The notes under the pieces: generated by a model | Database searches by the model: none | The model's input: the letters and a program-made list of their open reading frames with translations, nothing else | Told to the model about the DNA's origin: nothing | NCBI RefSeq assembly: GCF_910592395.1 | Contig: NC_088312.1 | Location: forward strand, 16,375,292 to 16,439,291 | From: Lineus longissimus | Lineage: Eukaryota > Nemertea > Pilidiophora > Heteronemertea > Lineidae | DNA length: 64,000 nt | Direction: 5' to 3' | Translations under genes and position numbers: made by a program | In this document: in pieces, positions 32,671 to 44,742 of the stretch | Numbering within the stretch: position 1 is the first letter of the stretch | Layout of the letters: each line of letters begins with the position of its first letter

Positions 32671-34430
32671 CTGTTGTCAACTTCGGATGATCCAACTGAA
32701 GCGATTGTGCCATTGTCTCGTCGTCTGTACTTTGGGTACCCATTTTCTGTGAGGTAGGTTTGTTCGGAGAATTCCTTTGGGAAGTCTTTGGTGCATTCAC
32801 CGTTATCCATGCACACTGAATTTGGGTTCAAGTGACCGCATGGGCCATGAATCATTGTTCTTGACACGATTTCATACAGTTCTGGGTCATTGGTGCGTGA
32901 CGGGATTTCAGCGGAGATGAGTGAATCAATGTGTTCTGGCTCTCAAAGTTTGGAGTTGTTCTTTAGGAAAATAAGCATGTGGCAGTGCGGTAGTCCTCTT
33001 TTTTGGAACTCAATGACATAAACCAGAGCGGCATCTTCACCTAAGACATGTTTGTCTGTTATGTCGTGTAGCAGCTCCTTCAGGTTAAGGTGAAAGACAC
33101 GTGAAACCAAGTCCGGGCGGTGGACAGCAGTCTGTGGTGGTTGGAGGTTGTCTGTTATTGCTGGCCAGCGGGGGTTACAGGTGAATGTCAGGAATAAATC
33201 GGGCTTGCCAAATTTGCACACTAAGGACATTGCGTCTTGGTAATTTTGCTGCATGTTCCTCGGGCTTCCGTGAAAGGAGGATGGAAGTATGACAACTTTT
33301 CCTGGTGTTAGGTGTTGCTCAATAGATTGTGTTTGGATGTGGTCCATGAGTCCTTGGTACTGGTCAACTCGTAACGCCTTCTGGTTCTTTTGGATGTAGT
33401 CCAACCTTGATGCCTCGGTTTTTACATACGCATCTACGATGTACTGTTGGAATAGTTTTCCTGCGTAGTGCAGGGGTGAGAACCGAGCCCGGCAAGCAAG
33501 ACGGTAGGAGTAGAATTGCAGAAATGTGACCTTGAACCTGGTCTTTGTTTTGTGCTGTTCATCGTGCTGCATCCCATCATTCCAACCGAGATCACCTCTT
33601 GGAAACAGGAGAGGGTACGTCATGGGGTCACTGTTGTGGGACATATATGATATTCTGCGGGCGGGCTGGTTGCGGGGTTGTACAATTATATCTGGTGCTG
33701 GAGCCGCACCATCATTGCCTACAAATATGGCAGCGACTATGTCAAACCTTGGCTCATTATATCGGCGTTGGTCTGGGCCACGTTTGAAGGTCATTGTGAA
33801 AGACCGATTGTCTTCAGCGTGATCTTGTTCTACGGCAGCCATTTGTTTGAAGGCGAGGGCAAATGGATTTAGGTTTGAAAGGAGAGTCTGCAAGGTTTTC
33901 ATGATATGTTCTTTGCAGCCATTATTGTTAGCATTGTTCATTCTGGTGTCAGTGGCCTCTTTTCCTTCAATTATATAAAGCTGTCCGTACTTAGGTTGCG
34001 AGTTGTCCTGCGGATGCAAGGTTCCAATTCTATGGTAGAGTTGGCCCTGAATTCGATAGCAAAATGGGCCTGGACGTTGTGGAGTGAAAAGTTGAGCAGT
34101 AAGAGAAGCAAAGCTCATTGCACTATTGTACTGTCTAATGTTATTGCGGAAGTTTAGTGCATCAGGAGTATTGCCTTGTAAAAGGGTTGTTAGCTCTTCC
34201 GGGTATGGGCTAATCTCTGGCAATTGGATCTTTCCATTGTGACAGCAGTTGAGGGATTCATTAGGGAAACGTAGCGCATTGCAATGAGGGCATATGCGTG
34301 TCATTGGTCCTGGAGTGAAGGGCATTGGTCGTGCGTTGGGATCTCTGCCGCCATAATACGGTGCTGGTTGTGTACCAAGATGGGATCGAACCGAGCGTCT
34401 GTCCAGTATTGCACCTCGTATTCGTGGCAT
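32671..34430 (-). pseudogene. Helitron Rep (HUH nuclease) N-terminal part
   Basis: From the Met at 34430: a Cys-rich ICPHCNALRFPNESLNCCHNG motif near residue 50, the Helitron-like N domain (SYMSHNSDPMTYPLLFPRGD at about residue 270), VILPSSFHGSPRNMQQNYQD, FLTFTCNPRWP, and the HUH motif GLPHCHMLIFL. A TGA at 32943-32945 follows NNSKL. The frame then continues as EPEHIDSLISAEIPSR and GPCGHLNPNSVCMDNGECTK to the splice donor. The start is the first Met of the open frame; a conserved start was not verified. Confidence 0.88.
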
Positions 34431-34651
34431 CGTCGGTTACTGGAAGGGGAGGAATGGGAGATGTAGCAGTGAATTACAAAAAAGGCAAAGAAGATAAAGT
34501 TTAGTGTAAAAAATTTAATACAAATTGAACACTATGAACAGCAGTATTTAGTAGTGATTGCAGTGGTGGTAAAGAATTACTGGAGAATCTGGCAGGAGCT
34601 GTGTCGTCTTTCAAGGTGGCAGCACCCACATTGTAATTATCATTGTAGAAC

Positions 34652-35124
34652 TGGTGATGCCAGTTAAAAAGACATAACGGCACTTGACCGATTCTCCAGT
34701 AATTGATATGGTTGAGCAGTTTTTTCAGGAATGATGATGCCCGGCTTTTCAATTACACAGCTTTACGATTAACATAAATGTTGTTTTTGCCCCACCCCTC
34801 CCTAATTCTATGATGACAGTTAGAAAGACATAACGGCACTTGAGAGATTCTCCAGTAGTTGATATGGTTGAGCAGTTTTCAGGAGTGATGATGCCCGGCC
34901 ATTCAATTACACAGCTTTGCGATTAACATAAAGGTTGTTTTTGCCCCACCCCTCCCTAATTCTATGATGCCAGTGAGTTAGAAAGACATAACGACACTTG
35001 ACCGATTCTCCAGTAGTTGATATGGTTGAACAGTTTTCAGGAGTGATGATGCCAAGCCATTCAATTTCAAAGCTTTACGATTAACATAAATGTTGTTTTT
35101 GCCCCACACCTCCCTAATTCTATG
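34652..35124. repeat. Three-copy tandem repeat, ~157-bp unit
   Basis: Units start near 34652, 34811 and 34967. Shared blocks are AAAGACATAACGRCACTTGA, GATTCTCCAGTARTTGATATG and TTGCCCCACCCCTCCCTAAT. They lie between the Rep start and the ORF at 35134-35829. Diverged by only a few percent. Confidence 0.85.
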
Positions 35125-35133
35125 AGTATGAGT

Positions 35134-35829
35134 TTATGCATCATTAATGATATTCATGGCGGTCTGTTCCGTGATTTCATCTTCAGCTTCAGCTCGATGT
35201 GCGATGGGAACATTTGAAGCAGAGGTAGGCGTTGGTGTGCCAGAAGGAGCGTGGTCAGTCATGGCTGTGGTGGTGGACATAGTAGTTGAGGTTGTGAGAG
35301 CAGTGGAGGTGGACGCGGAAGTTGAGATGGAGACAGCAGCAACGGACTCATTATTGTTGGCAGGCTTGGCAGGGTTGTTGGCTACATCAAGATCAGTTAC
35401 ACTTGATGATTGACTCAGGGTGAGGTCGTCATTGTCGTCATCGGACTCTGAGAATGGGCGGAACGTGGCAGCCTTCACCGGCGTAAATTTGGGTGACTTG
35501 ACAGGGGTGAACTTCGTTGGTGTTGATGCTTTCTGTGGTGTGGTTGGCAGTGATGACAGTTTCTTGACCTGTTCTCTCAACCGATTGCATTCTCTGAAGT
35601 CGTTAGTCAGCTGCCTCTTCATGCGTTGCATGTCACCGACCATTTTTGACATTTGGTTGTCGATATGATGGCGTAGAGCTGGGAGCTGCTTCGCAACAGC
35701 AACATGGTTTTTTTCCAGGAAATTTACCTGAATCAATGCCAGTTCTTTACATGTATCATCTTGCAAGTGCTGGAGCTGTTGGGTGAGGGTTAGGGCTTGG
35801 CAATGGCTTGGCTTATTGAAGGATGTCAT
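35134..35829 (-). CDS. Unidentified coiled-coil, Ser/Thr-rich ORF beside the Helitron
   Basis: About 231 residues from the Met at 35829, which directly follows a good acceptor (CACTTTCAG) on the minus strand; the open frame itself extends further to 35895. The first ~120 residues are helical and charged with Gln/Leu spacing typical of a coiled coil (LTQQLQHLQDDTCKELALIQ, MVGDMQRMKRQL). Then come three TPxKFTPVKSP-type basic repeats, an acidic SESDDDNDDLTL patch and a Ser/Thr-rich tail ending NIINDA. I do not recognise the family. It has the same orientation as the Helitron and lies 0.7 kb upstream of RepHel, so it may be an accessory or captured gene; this is inference. Not obviously mutated. 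Confidence 0.5.
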   Translation of the reverse strand: MTSFNKPSHCQALTLTQQLQHLQDDTCKELALIQVNFLEKNHVAVAKQLPALRHHIDNQMSKMVGDMQRMKRQLTNDFRECNRLREQVKKLSSLPTTPQKASTPTKFTPVKSPKFTPVKAATFRPFSESDDDNDDLTLSQSSSVTDLDVANNPAKPANNNESVAAVSISTSASTSTALTTSTTMSTTTAMTDHAPSGTPTPTSASNVPIAHRAEAEDEITEQTAMNIINDA

Positions 35830-37109
35830 CTGAAAGTGGAAATGATATTTGATGGGCATAATGTACACAAACAGTAGGCCGCTATCTTCCTGCATTTGGG
35901 TATTTTATTTGGGCGTGCAAACTTCATTGTAAAGAAAAACATGATTCAGGCGTACATTGTCGCACGTGGACATCGCACATGGACAGTGCACATACAGCGC
36001 ATGCATTATTGAGGCATGAACATTAATGCATGTAGGCCCTACCGTACAGTACATGTCCGTCCATAAAGATGAGACTTTGCGACCCGAAAAAGCGGCCGGT
36101 GCTTGCTTGTTGGTATTTCTTCGCATTATAAGTGCATTTCATGTACGTATGACTGGTTAATGAGGAGTCATTGATCATGTTTTGGCCATGTTTTTACCTT
36201 AGTTTGCAAATAAATGGAGTTTCGGCTGAGGACGTCAGGAAGAACAAAGAAGCGGTAGGCCTAATGCTAGCCAAGCTACCCGATCAGAGGAGAGTAAAAT
36301 TCTAATGTGTAAATTCTTTTTCTCTTGCAGGTGTTTCATTGTAGGCCTACTATAGGGTTGCTAATGAAATAAAATAAAGTGGTGCATAAATGCAGTCTGT
36401 ATTGCTACGCCCGACACCATAGTATTTACCTTTTCGAAACATTATATATCCTTTATCGATTGGATGTGCCTGTCTGATTGACTTCTAACTTCCATGCCAG
36501 TCAAAAGTGCTGACGGCGAAATGTGGTACTAAGGCGCTCTGACAGTCTCTCATTTGTTTACGGTCCTGGCACAACTTCCCAATGTGTAAATTCCTTACAA
36601 ATTTTGTGATCTCTTCTATTCTTAATGATAGGGTTACTGATAAAAAGAAATAAGTCCAGCAACCAAAAGTATCAAAATACATTTTTGTTTACATTTGAAC
36701 TGCACACATGCGTTTGTTTACAATTTCTTTCCCCGCGAAATCTCGAAGATCAGGTGACCTACAATCGTGCATTGAAAATAACATTAACCTTGGTTCAGCA
36801 GGTCAACACGTGTACAGGCTGTTCCAATCACTCCCCTACAGCCAGCCATTCAACATATAGTGTTAGTCACCCCACAGGGAGTGCAGGTGATTCATTAATC
36901 CCCTGCATAACTAAACAGCAATGGCTTGGCTTCCGTGAGTGGTAAGGAGAATTGACCGTGTCCGATTAAAAATCCCTCATTACTGCTCCGCTGAAGTAAA
37001 TTTCCGAAAATAAACATGACGTTGCATCAGGATAACATATCACCTGCAAACGTGCAAAATTTCGCGACGAAACACGACCCCCAAATGGCACTTTAGCGAG
37101 CCGCCTTAT
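35830..37109. other. Intron sequence, nothing recognised
   Basis: No gene or clear element. Possible upstream exon or promoter of the coiled-coil ORF could lie here but is not identifiable. Confidence 0.4.
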
Positions 37110-37338
37110 AGTATTATGATATAGATTATACGTTGCCAGGAACAGAAAAGACGATCTTAGTCAATTTAAACGCTTTGTTCAGAAAAACACTGCCTTTACA
37201 TGAGGCGAGACCTAAATACGGTCTCACTACCCAGTTACTACTTAAAACCCGCATCTTCAGTCTCATTGTAGGGTTTTCCCCAGATTGCCTGGTGGCACAG
37301 TCTCACTCCACAGTTGAGACGCCTGGTGATACCATACA
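37110..37338 (-). repeat. 3' LTR of the SGNH-gag retrotransposon
   Basis: Aligns with 45996-46211: shares ACGTTGCCAGGAACAGAAAA, AAAACACTGCCTTTACATGA and CTCATTGTAGGGTTTTCCCC. It carries an 11-bp insertion relative to the 5' copy. The 3' edge is uncertain because the last ~25 bases diverge. Confidence 0.75.
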
Positions 37339-37351
37339 TCACCCCCTCCTG
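37339..37351 (-). other. Polypurine tract
   Basis: On the minus strand CAGGAGGGGGTGA abuts the TG start of the 3' LTR, the position and composition expected of a plus-strand primer. Confidence 0.65.
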
Positions 37352-38739
37352 AGCGTGTGACAGCTCGGCCCGCACACCCAGGGCACCCCAACCCCGGTGG
37401 AAGACTGTACCGATGGGCTTAAATACAAGACAGAATTAAACTAAATAACATGGTACATACTAGCATGACCAACAGAAAAAAAAAATGTATGAAAATACCA
37501 ATGATGATGAACAAAGTTTGTCGTAACCAAGCACGGAGGTCTCTTGGCTATCAGCAATTCACTACTATAATGGACGTAGAGCTGAAATAGTTTGTCACAC
37601 ATCTCCTCCATCAGTTCAGATCGGATGACCTCGAAACTTTTCCTGAAAGTCGTGGTTGATGCACCTCGCTGGGTTAAATTGGTAAAATTTGCAGCGATCT
37701 CGGAGAAATAGCATATATATGGGCATACTCATGAACATAAGGGACCTTTTCAGCAGGTCTGATTTGCATATGGGGCCATCTATTAAATCAGAAGTGTGGG
37801 ATTATACAAAAATAAGCCAGGAAAGTATTGAGGCCACTATATGTTTAAAGCATTCATCCATTTCCGTAATTTTCCCCTTTTATTTTGGTCGTACTCTTTC
37901 ACCTTACGTTGTTAATCGCTCTCAATTTTTCTATAACCGTATGGGAATTCATCACGTGATACACGTCACATAATAACAAAACCGCCTCACCCGACCCAAG
38001 CACTGGGCGCAAAGTAGCGCACAGCTCCCTATATGAATACCCGGGGCAAATATAAAATATGATATAAAATCCCGATTAATATTTCTTTACTGCAATAAAA
38101 ACAGGCTAACCACTGCATATTAACAAGTAAGTGAGTGTTCCGGAACGAGTAGAGTCCGTGCGGAGGGTGTCGAAAAAACCCTAGGCGAACTACTTCCTCC
38201 ATCTGGTGCTGCCACCCACTATGCTCGCGGCATTTGTTGTACTAAGTTCGTAACACGCCATTGCCTCTTCACCATTCGCGAAATAGTTTTAAAATAAGTC
38301 GAGACCACTTTGAAGAGTGGTGGAGTTTGATATTTCCGGTAGTTTTGGCCAAAAACGCGTATAGTGTAAGTAATTTGGAGGAAAATCATCCCCCCAAATC
38401 ATCATGTTCGATTTGTAAACACTTGGGTCGGCGCGGAGTGCTCCACATCACACATCGACCTATTTTACGCATATCAAAATCAAGACAACATCACAACCCC
38501 CAGACATATAATTTTTTTTCACCCAAATTGCCCCGACCCCACAGTAAGCCAACACCCTAAAACAACCCGCGCCACAGGTATTATGCTTACACATAATAGA
38601 CAAATGTACGTAGAATAAAGTACACTCTAGTTTAAATCAAGGTAAACATTCACAATAACCATCTATATAAAACACACCATGACTAAGTACAAGTTATAGA
38701 CGGTAAACGCTGGTGAAAGAACACTACACCGTTATCAGT

Positions 38740-38781
38740 ATAAAATATATATATATATATATATACATATATACATATATG
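38740..38781. repeat. (TA)n-rich microsatellite
   Basis: Alternating AT/TA run of about 24 bases followed by ATACATATATACATATATG. Confidence 0.85.
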
Positions 38782-39238
38782 AAAAACTTACAACCAAGGA
38801 ATGTTCCTGCCCCAGGGCAGAGAGGGACATACCTAACCTGAGTGAAATTCCTGGTAGGCACCAACTCTAAGACCCAAGACAAAGATGCAAATAAATGCAA
38901 TGACCAATTCCCTGAGTGAGAAAAAAGGGAAGGATCAGGTACCCATAAGCAGGTAAGGATATCACATGGATAACTGGGTGACTTGACCAAAGCAGCACAG
39001 ACCCACAGATACACAGAAAGCCAATAAAATCATGATCACACTCGGAATCGCTGTGGCTGCAGAAGGTCACACACCCGAAAATATATGTAAGAACTATGTG
39101 TTATTAATGCAATAACTGCACAGCACGGCACAGAAGTACTGTGAGATACCTACTTTTCACCCTGATAAAACAAACCCAACAGGCTTAACATACGCGTTGA
39201 CTACAAATTGTGTAGTCATAACCGCAAAACTTTGGCAT

Positions 39239-40305
39239 TGTTGTCATGGTTGCTCTCCACCAGTTCGTTATCATGGTCGTTGGCCTGGGATCCTCCTTAC
39301 ACTCCTTGCATGGTGACAGTCAGACATGTCAGAGATACCATCCTTTCATGCTTTCCTGGGGACTATATCGATAGGTAGGTGACCTGGGATCGTAGGAAGA
39401 CAAAGGCAGAAGCCAGAGCTTGTGGACACGATTTATTACTTTATGTACTACATCTCGACTCTTACGTGTAATCCCTTATTGACTAGAGTTCTTTCTAGGT
39501 TCTCCCGAGCTCTCGTGGGTTCTGTTCAGTTATCCTCCGGGTTCTCTGAGGGGTTCTCCTGAGGGAAAGGAGACCTCCAGATTTATACATTAGGTTTGTT
39601 TGTTACAATGATACCCAGGCGATGGTGAGACTCTCTCCCTGGTACAAGTGACGTGGCCGGTCCCTCGAAACGGGCTTAGTTGTGTCTGTCGCGTCATCTT
39701 GCATCATTGGATTAATGAATCAACATCGCCTCCCTCGATAAGAAAAGCCAAACTTGAATAACCTCACGTACTGTATATACCGTAGATCTTAAAAGTACAC
39801 ATTATGTTTTACTTGTGCTTTGTATTTTTTACCTTTCCCTAGTTGCTACAATATAAAAGTTATTTTTATCATTTCGTTTTAAACTTGAAAAGAATGCAAT
39901 TAAAGTTGTTTAATTGAGAGGCCACAAATTTAGCTCATTTGCAAAAACACTCCCACTTAAAGGTGAACGGGCCTCATACTTTGAAAGGAGATACCCATCA
40001 TTCTCACATATATCCCCCTCGTCACCTAGCGATTGACCCCAATCGCTGCGTCCTTGGGAAATGGCTGGGGTTTTTTTTTCTTTGGATAGCGTTCACTCAA
40101 CACGATGTACTTATGGTATCCTGTCCAGCAGGTAAATCAAAAATTATAAAAGGTAATTTGAACTCAGTTAAAAATTCTACGCAAACAATAACAGCCTTAT
40201 AATAGCTTGAAAATTTCACCAAAAACATTACATTTTGTGAAAACTATTAAAAACTATACCTGTTAGTATACCAATTAACGACAATACCATTTCTAATAGA
40301 AAACA
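39239..40305 (-). repeat. Solo-LTR-like repeat (copy A), flanked by GCAT
   Basis: 1,067 bp with TGTTGTC...AGAAAACA ends (TG...CA on either strand) and GCAT on both sides (39235-39238 and 40306-40309), as for a solo LTR with a 4-bp target duplication. On the minus strand it has a TATATACAG box (about 39770) and an AATAAA (about 39440) in the order expected of an LTR. The 87-residue open frame 39939-40202 is repeated exactly in copy B and has no known motif. Confidence 0.65.
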
Positions 40306-40309
40306 GCAT

Positions 40310-42241
40310 TAATACCCAAGATGTTTTCCACTTCCAAAAATTAATTACGTTTACTATTTCCAGGTAGGAGCGAAATATTCACCATACTGTTGTAAAGTTG
40401 TTGTTTTTTTTTCTTTAACTGGCATGGTTGACCACTAAGTACATATTGAGTAGTCCTTAATTCAAGTCTACATCCGCAATATATACAATGAACCCCTTGC
40501 AATCTCAAGGCAGATGACCAAAATCAACCTCGCTAATATTGACTTACTACAAACTTGAAGAAGATGCATCCGCATGTAGCCAAAGAATTATATCACCGAT
40601 ACTAAACCAGATTCAGCCAATGTGCACCAGCAGTAGGCCAATACTTAAGTGTGCCATCAATATTGCTGTTCGTGTCACATGCTGGTATTGCTCTGGAGAG
40701 CCCTCTCCCTTTGCTTTTAAAAGTGTGGCGGAGCCAACCTCTGATGAACAATCTATTTAGCTACCCATGGTATTACATCATTTCCGCAATCCTTCAATTC
40801 AACAGCAATTACCAATGGCTGCGTAGTTTGAAGTCACAATTTCCGACTCATGAAATTTCAACAGTAAGTATGACCAAATACAACTCAGTGTAGGTCCAAA
40901 CGACATTACCTGATGATGTTTCTAAGTCCATCCATTCATAAATCCAAATGAACAAAACAATATTATGTCATCTACAAGAAGCTCAATGGGGTCATTATCG
41001 TCAGCAGGACAGAGTTACACGTATCTCTGGACGTACTGTCTCTGTCATCACCAAACTTGCAATGGAAACAAAACAAAATATATCCTCTATTATTCATGTA
41101 TCACCTGAGTCTGTACGGCATATGTTGCATGGTTGCTAGTGTCATCAGATTCATGACTGTTCAGTGTTTGGGTCCTTTTCGTTTTAAAGAAAATACCCTT
41201 GGCCTTTGTTTCGGCTCATCCGATGGACGAAATGTGGCACTATCAGTAACCCAATGCTTGCTGCACCATGGCCATCCATATATTATTTTAAGTGCGCGCA
41301 ATGTTGTTAAGATGTTATCGTGACGGTTCATGGCAATGCAAACAGAGCTGTACCCAACTGGCCGGTATACACACAATCCCTGCAGAATTCGGACTGTACA
41401 GCCAGTTTGACGCCCACTTCATATTGTCCATTCAGTCAGTAAATTGTTGCATCAAAGGAACTACAGAAAGAAAGTGGGGGCAAGAATTTGTCCCCCAAGA
41501 CACTAGCCTCTTGCCATGACAACGTTTCGTTTCGTCTGCCTTCACTCAGCTATCCTTCAAATATCCTCCTATGTATCGACGTCTTACCACAATTCCAAAA
41601 TAATGTTCCTCAGAGCAGTGTTAATCCTCATTCAATTATTCTCATAACACTCTCATTCTCTAGTAACTCCAATGCAAAATGCAGTGTGTGGTACCATGCA
41701 GTATGAAATTGTGTCTTCCAGGTGTATTCCATCGAAACCTTTTTCGAAATCAGAATCATACTGTCGGTTCTTTCTCAACTATGACATGTATGATGTCAAT
41801 TGGCTAACTTATAGTATACTTCATCAAACTTTTGTGTTTAATATGCGCTGTCCCAAAGTTTCTGATCGATTACCTTATGATTGTCCTTGTATTCATTCCA
41901 TCCAATTGTTAATCCAACAGTATCCTAAAGCGAACCCTCATGGTTTGCCTCATAAAACGTGTGAAATTCCCTTGTAGTGCCGTTTGTGTGCTCATATCTT
42001 TTAAATTGTTCCTTGTCGTATTCACAAACAGATGTTCTCAATTAATTTACTCACACAGTGCTCTGAAGTAGACCATCAGAAACACTTAAGTCAATATTCA
42101 TCGTGCCACAGTTTGGTTTTTTTGTATCTCCCTGATGCTAATCTAGATGTAACGCTACTAATCTCGTGTCCAAAGTCATCAAGCTTCTGTCATTGTCGTC
42201 ATGGAAAATAAATCCTACCCGGGTTGTGCTCCACCGATTTT
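40310..42241. other. Spacer between the two 1.06-kb repeats
   Basis: 1.9 kb with weak, repeatedly interrupted plus-strand frames. One at 41672-42200 reads through two stops as a Cys-containing sequence (RLPYDCPCIHSIQ, then RLCAHIF, CSEVDHQKHL, PDANLDVTLL). I cannot assign it to a family. It may be degraded transposon coding sequence. Confidence 0.35.
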
Positions 42242-43304
42242 TTGTCATGGTTGCTCTCCACCAGTTCGTTATCATGGTCGTTGGCCTGGGATCCTCCTTA
42301 CACTCCTTGCATGGTGACAGTCAGACATGTCAGAGATACCATCCTTTCATGCTTTCCTGGGGACTATATCGATAGGTAGGTGACCTGGGATCGTAGGAAG
42401 ACAAAGGCAGAAGCCAGAGCTTGTGGACACAATTTATTACTTTATGTACTACATCTCGACTCTTACGTGTAATCCCTTATTGACTAGAGTTCTTTCTAGG
42501 TTCTCCCGAGCTCTCGTGGGTTCTGTTCAGTTATCCTCCGGGTTCTCTGAGGGGTTCTCCTGAGGGAAAGGAGACCTCCAGATTTATACATTAGGTTTGT
42601 TTGTTACAATGATACCCAGGCGATGGTGAGACTCTCTCCCTGGTACAAGTGACGTGGCCGGTCCCTCGAAACGGGCTTAGTTGTGTCTGTCGCGTCATCT
42701 TGCATCATTGGATTAATGAATCAACATCGCCTCCCTCGATAAGAAAAGCCAAACTTGAATAACCTCACGTACTGTATATACCGTAGATCTTAAAAGTACA
42801 CATTATGTTTTACTTGTGCTTTGTATTTTTTACCTTTCCCTAGTTGCTACAATATAAAAGTTATTTTTATCATTTCGTTTTAAACTTGAAAAGAATGCAA
42901 TTAAAGTTGTTTAATTGAGAGGCCACAAATTTAGCTCATTTGCAAAAACACTCCCACTTAAAGGTGAACGGGCCTCATACTTTGAAAGGAGATACCCATC
43001 ATTCTCACATATATCCCCCTCGTCACCTAGCGATTGACCCCAATCGCTGCGTCCTTGGGAAATGGCTGGGTTTTTTTTTTCTTTGGATAGCGTTCACTCA
43101 ACACGATGTACTTATGGTATCCTGTCCAGCAGGTAAATCAAAAATTATAAAAGGTAATTTGAACTCAGTTAAAAATTCTACGCAAACAATAACAGCCTTA
43201 TAATAGCTTGAAAATTTCACCAAAAACATTACATTTTGTGAAAACTATTAAAAACTATACCTGTTAGTATACCAATTAACGACAATACCATTTCTAATAG
43301 AAAA
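42242..43304 (-). repeat. Near-identical repeat (copy B)
   Basis: 1,063 bp matching 39241-40303 with only two substitutions seen (G/A at 39430 against 42430; G/T at 40070 against 43071). Unlike copy A it lacks the terminal TG and CA dinucleotides and shows no flanking duplication. It abuts the truncated end of the gag ORF. Confidence 0.85.
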
Positions 43305-44742
43305 TGAAATAGAAATGGTCCTCCGCTTGTGTGCAGTTCCTCCAATAGTGGCCCTGTTGGTGGTAAATAAAGCAGTTTGGAGAGAACCTTCGGTCTTGAT
43401 TTCCGTAACGTGTATTCCCCTGTGAACCATTATTCTGATTACTGTATGAGCCTCGGCCGGGAACACGACCCCTACCCCTGCCAGCTGGGGAAATTGATTG
43501 CCCCTGCTGTGTCCCGCTGGAAGTTGACACTGGCGGTAGTTGCACAGCATTGACTGTCGGTGTAGTCACAGACTGGTTTGTAGCCTTCAAGTGCGACTCG
43601 TATGATTTTGTGTGCTTCAAAATCTCATCGAGAGGCCTATCTTTCCATTGGTATAGTTTATCACTGAGAGGAGTCTCACTTGGCGCAAAATAAAATTCGA
43701 GACCCAATTCTGACTGGGCACCCCCATATGTCCTCCTACTATACAGTTGCAATCTGAAAGCAAGATCATCCAAAGATTCATCAGCGTCATGGCGAACATC
43801 GCAAAGTTTGGCGGCCCACTCCGATCGTTCACCAATAAAGTGGTCCTCCAGCGCCTTCATCAGCTGATCAAATGTGATCTTTCCCTTCTGCAAATCAAGA
43901 CTGGCCAAGACTTTTGCACTTCGACCTTGGAGCTTCACACGTAGTAATGCCAGCTTTTGATCTTGGGCCCAATCTGAGGTGACAGCATCGAAGTTTGCCA
44001 GATATGCCTCCCAGTCCAAATTCGACTCATCATAAATCTGAACCTTTGGCTGTCGATGTTTCTTAGTTGCAGTGGCCGTCGATGAACCAAAAGAGCAATT
44101 ATGGTAATGATTTTGTGCAACGGGCTGGTGATGATGATGATGGTGATTTTTAGGCTCACATGGTGGTAGGGCCCGCTGCTCAAATGGTCGTGGATCTTGG
44201 CACTCTGGCGCTTGTTGACATGGCCGCTCCTCCTGTATTGGTATTACAGCTTCACGTTCCGGTGTGTCTTCCTTATGTGGGTAAGGAGTCATAATAGATT
44301 TCTGAACGCGATGATTACCGTCCATTCCAGACACATGATTGTTTGCTACCTGAAACGATTCATTTTCCTGGCCCATCCCAGCTGGCAAAAGCAATCCAGT
44401 CAGGGGCCTACGAGAAGATAACACAGGTAAATCATCCTGAGGTGGCGGTGTAGTAGGATCACAGCGACTCTGACTCTGACTTACCGGCGAAAATGGTGTA
44501 GAGGTTACGATGGGGTTAGGTTGTTCCACTACTGCAGTTTCCTCCATGGGGTCACCAAGGAATGCTGACTCATTCATACCCAGTGATACAGTCGAGAGTA
44601 GATCTGACAGACGTTTTTTCAATGACGCGCGGAAATCCAAGTGGCTGGGCCTGGGTAGGTGCGGGAGTATCCGGCTGGTGACAAGAGGGTACCCTTGGAA
44701 CAACCCCCGATAACTGGCGGCCACGTAGCCGCATGCCCTCAT
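43294..44742 (-). pseudogene. Retrotransposon gag, truncated by copy B
   Basis: 482-residue open frame. A Pro/Gln-rich N-terminal half with a six-His run (residues about 198-203) is followed by a Retrotrans_gag-type domain at about residues 235-390: LDWEAYLANFDAVTSDWAQD, KLALLRVKLQGRSAKVLASL, MKALEDHF, ESLDDLAFRLQLYSRR. Then comes an RG-rich stretch (GRGRGRVPGRGSY) and a zinc-knuckle-like CFIYHQQGHYWRNC. The knuckle has Tyr where CCHC has its second Cys, so metal binding is probably lost. The last ~4 codons belong to repeat B: the original C-terminus or the passage into pol is gone. It lies downstream of the SGNH-like ORF in the same orientation. Confidence 0.8.

Larger units (their letters stand above)
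22952..34430 (-). mobile_element. Helitron (rolling-circle transposon), coding extent, with nested DIRS element
   Basis: Autonomous-type Helitron on the minus strand encoding a RepHel protein: an HUH rolling-circle nuclease followed by a Pif1-family helicase. Reading from 34430 down, the Rep region, two short introns, the helicase N-part, the 6.8-kb DIRS insertion (23466-30240) and the helicase C-part follow in order. It is decayed: in-frame stops at 32943-32945, 31272-31274 and 30843-30845, plus a frameshift near 32060. The limits given are those of coding sequence. The true 5' TC and 3' CTRR ends were not identified, and the element may extend up to or past the ORF at 35134-35829. Confidence 0.9.

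Noticed and set aside
37352-39234. Reverse transcriptase or integrase of the minus-strand LTR element
   Set aside because: No RT, RNase H or integrase motif could be read in any minus-strand frame of the region between gag and the 3' LTR.
39939-43203. Identical 87-codon open frame at 39939-40202 and 42940-43203 as a conserved small gene
   Set aside because: Identity is explained by the 1,063-bp repeat as a whole, which is equally conserved outside the frame.
39239-43304. Copies A and B as the two LTRs of one short retrotransposon with the 1.9-kb spacer as interior
   Set aside because: No primer-binding site or purine tract borders the spacer in either orientation, copy B lacks TG/CA ends, and the GCAT duplication flanks copy A alone.
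44117-44136. Poly-His run in gag as a functional metal-binding site
   Set aside because: It comes from a short trinucleotide run (ATG/GTG on the plus strand) and lies in the low-complexity N-terminal half.
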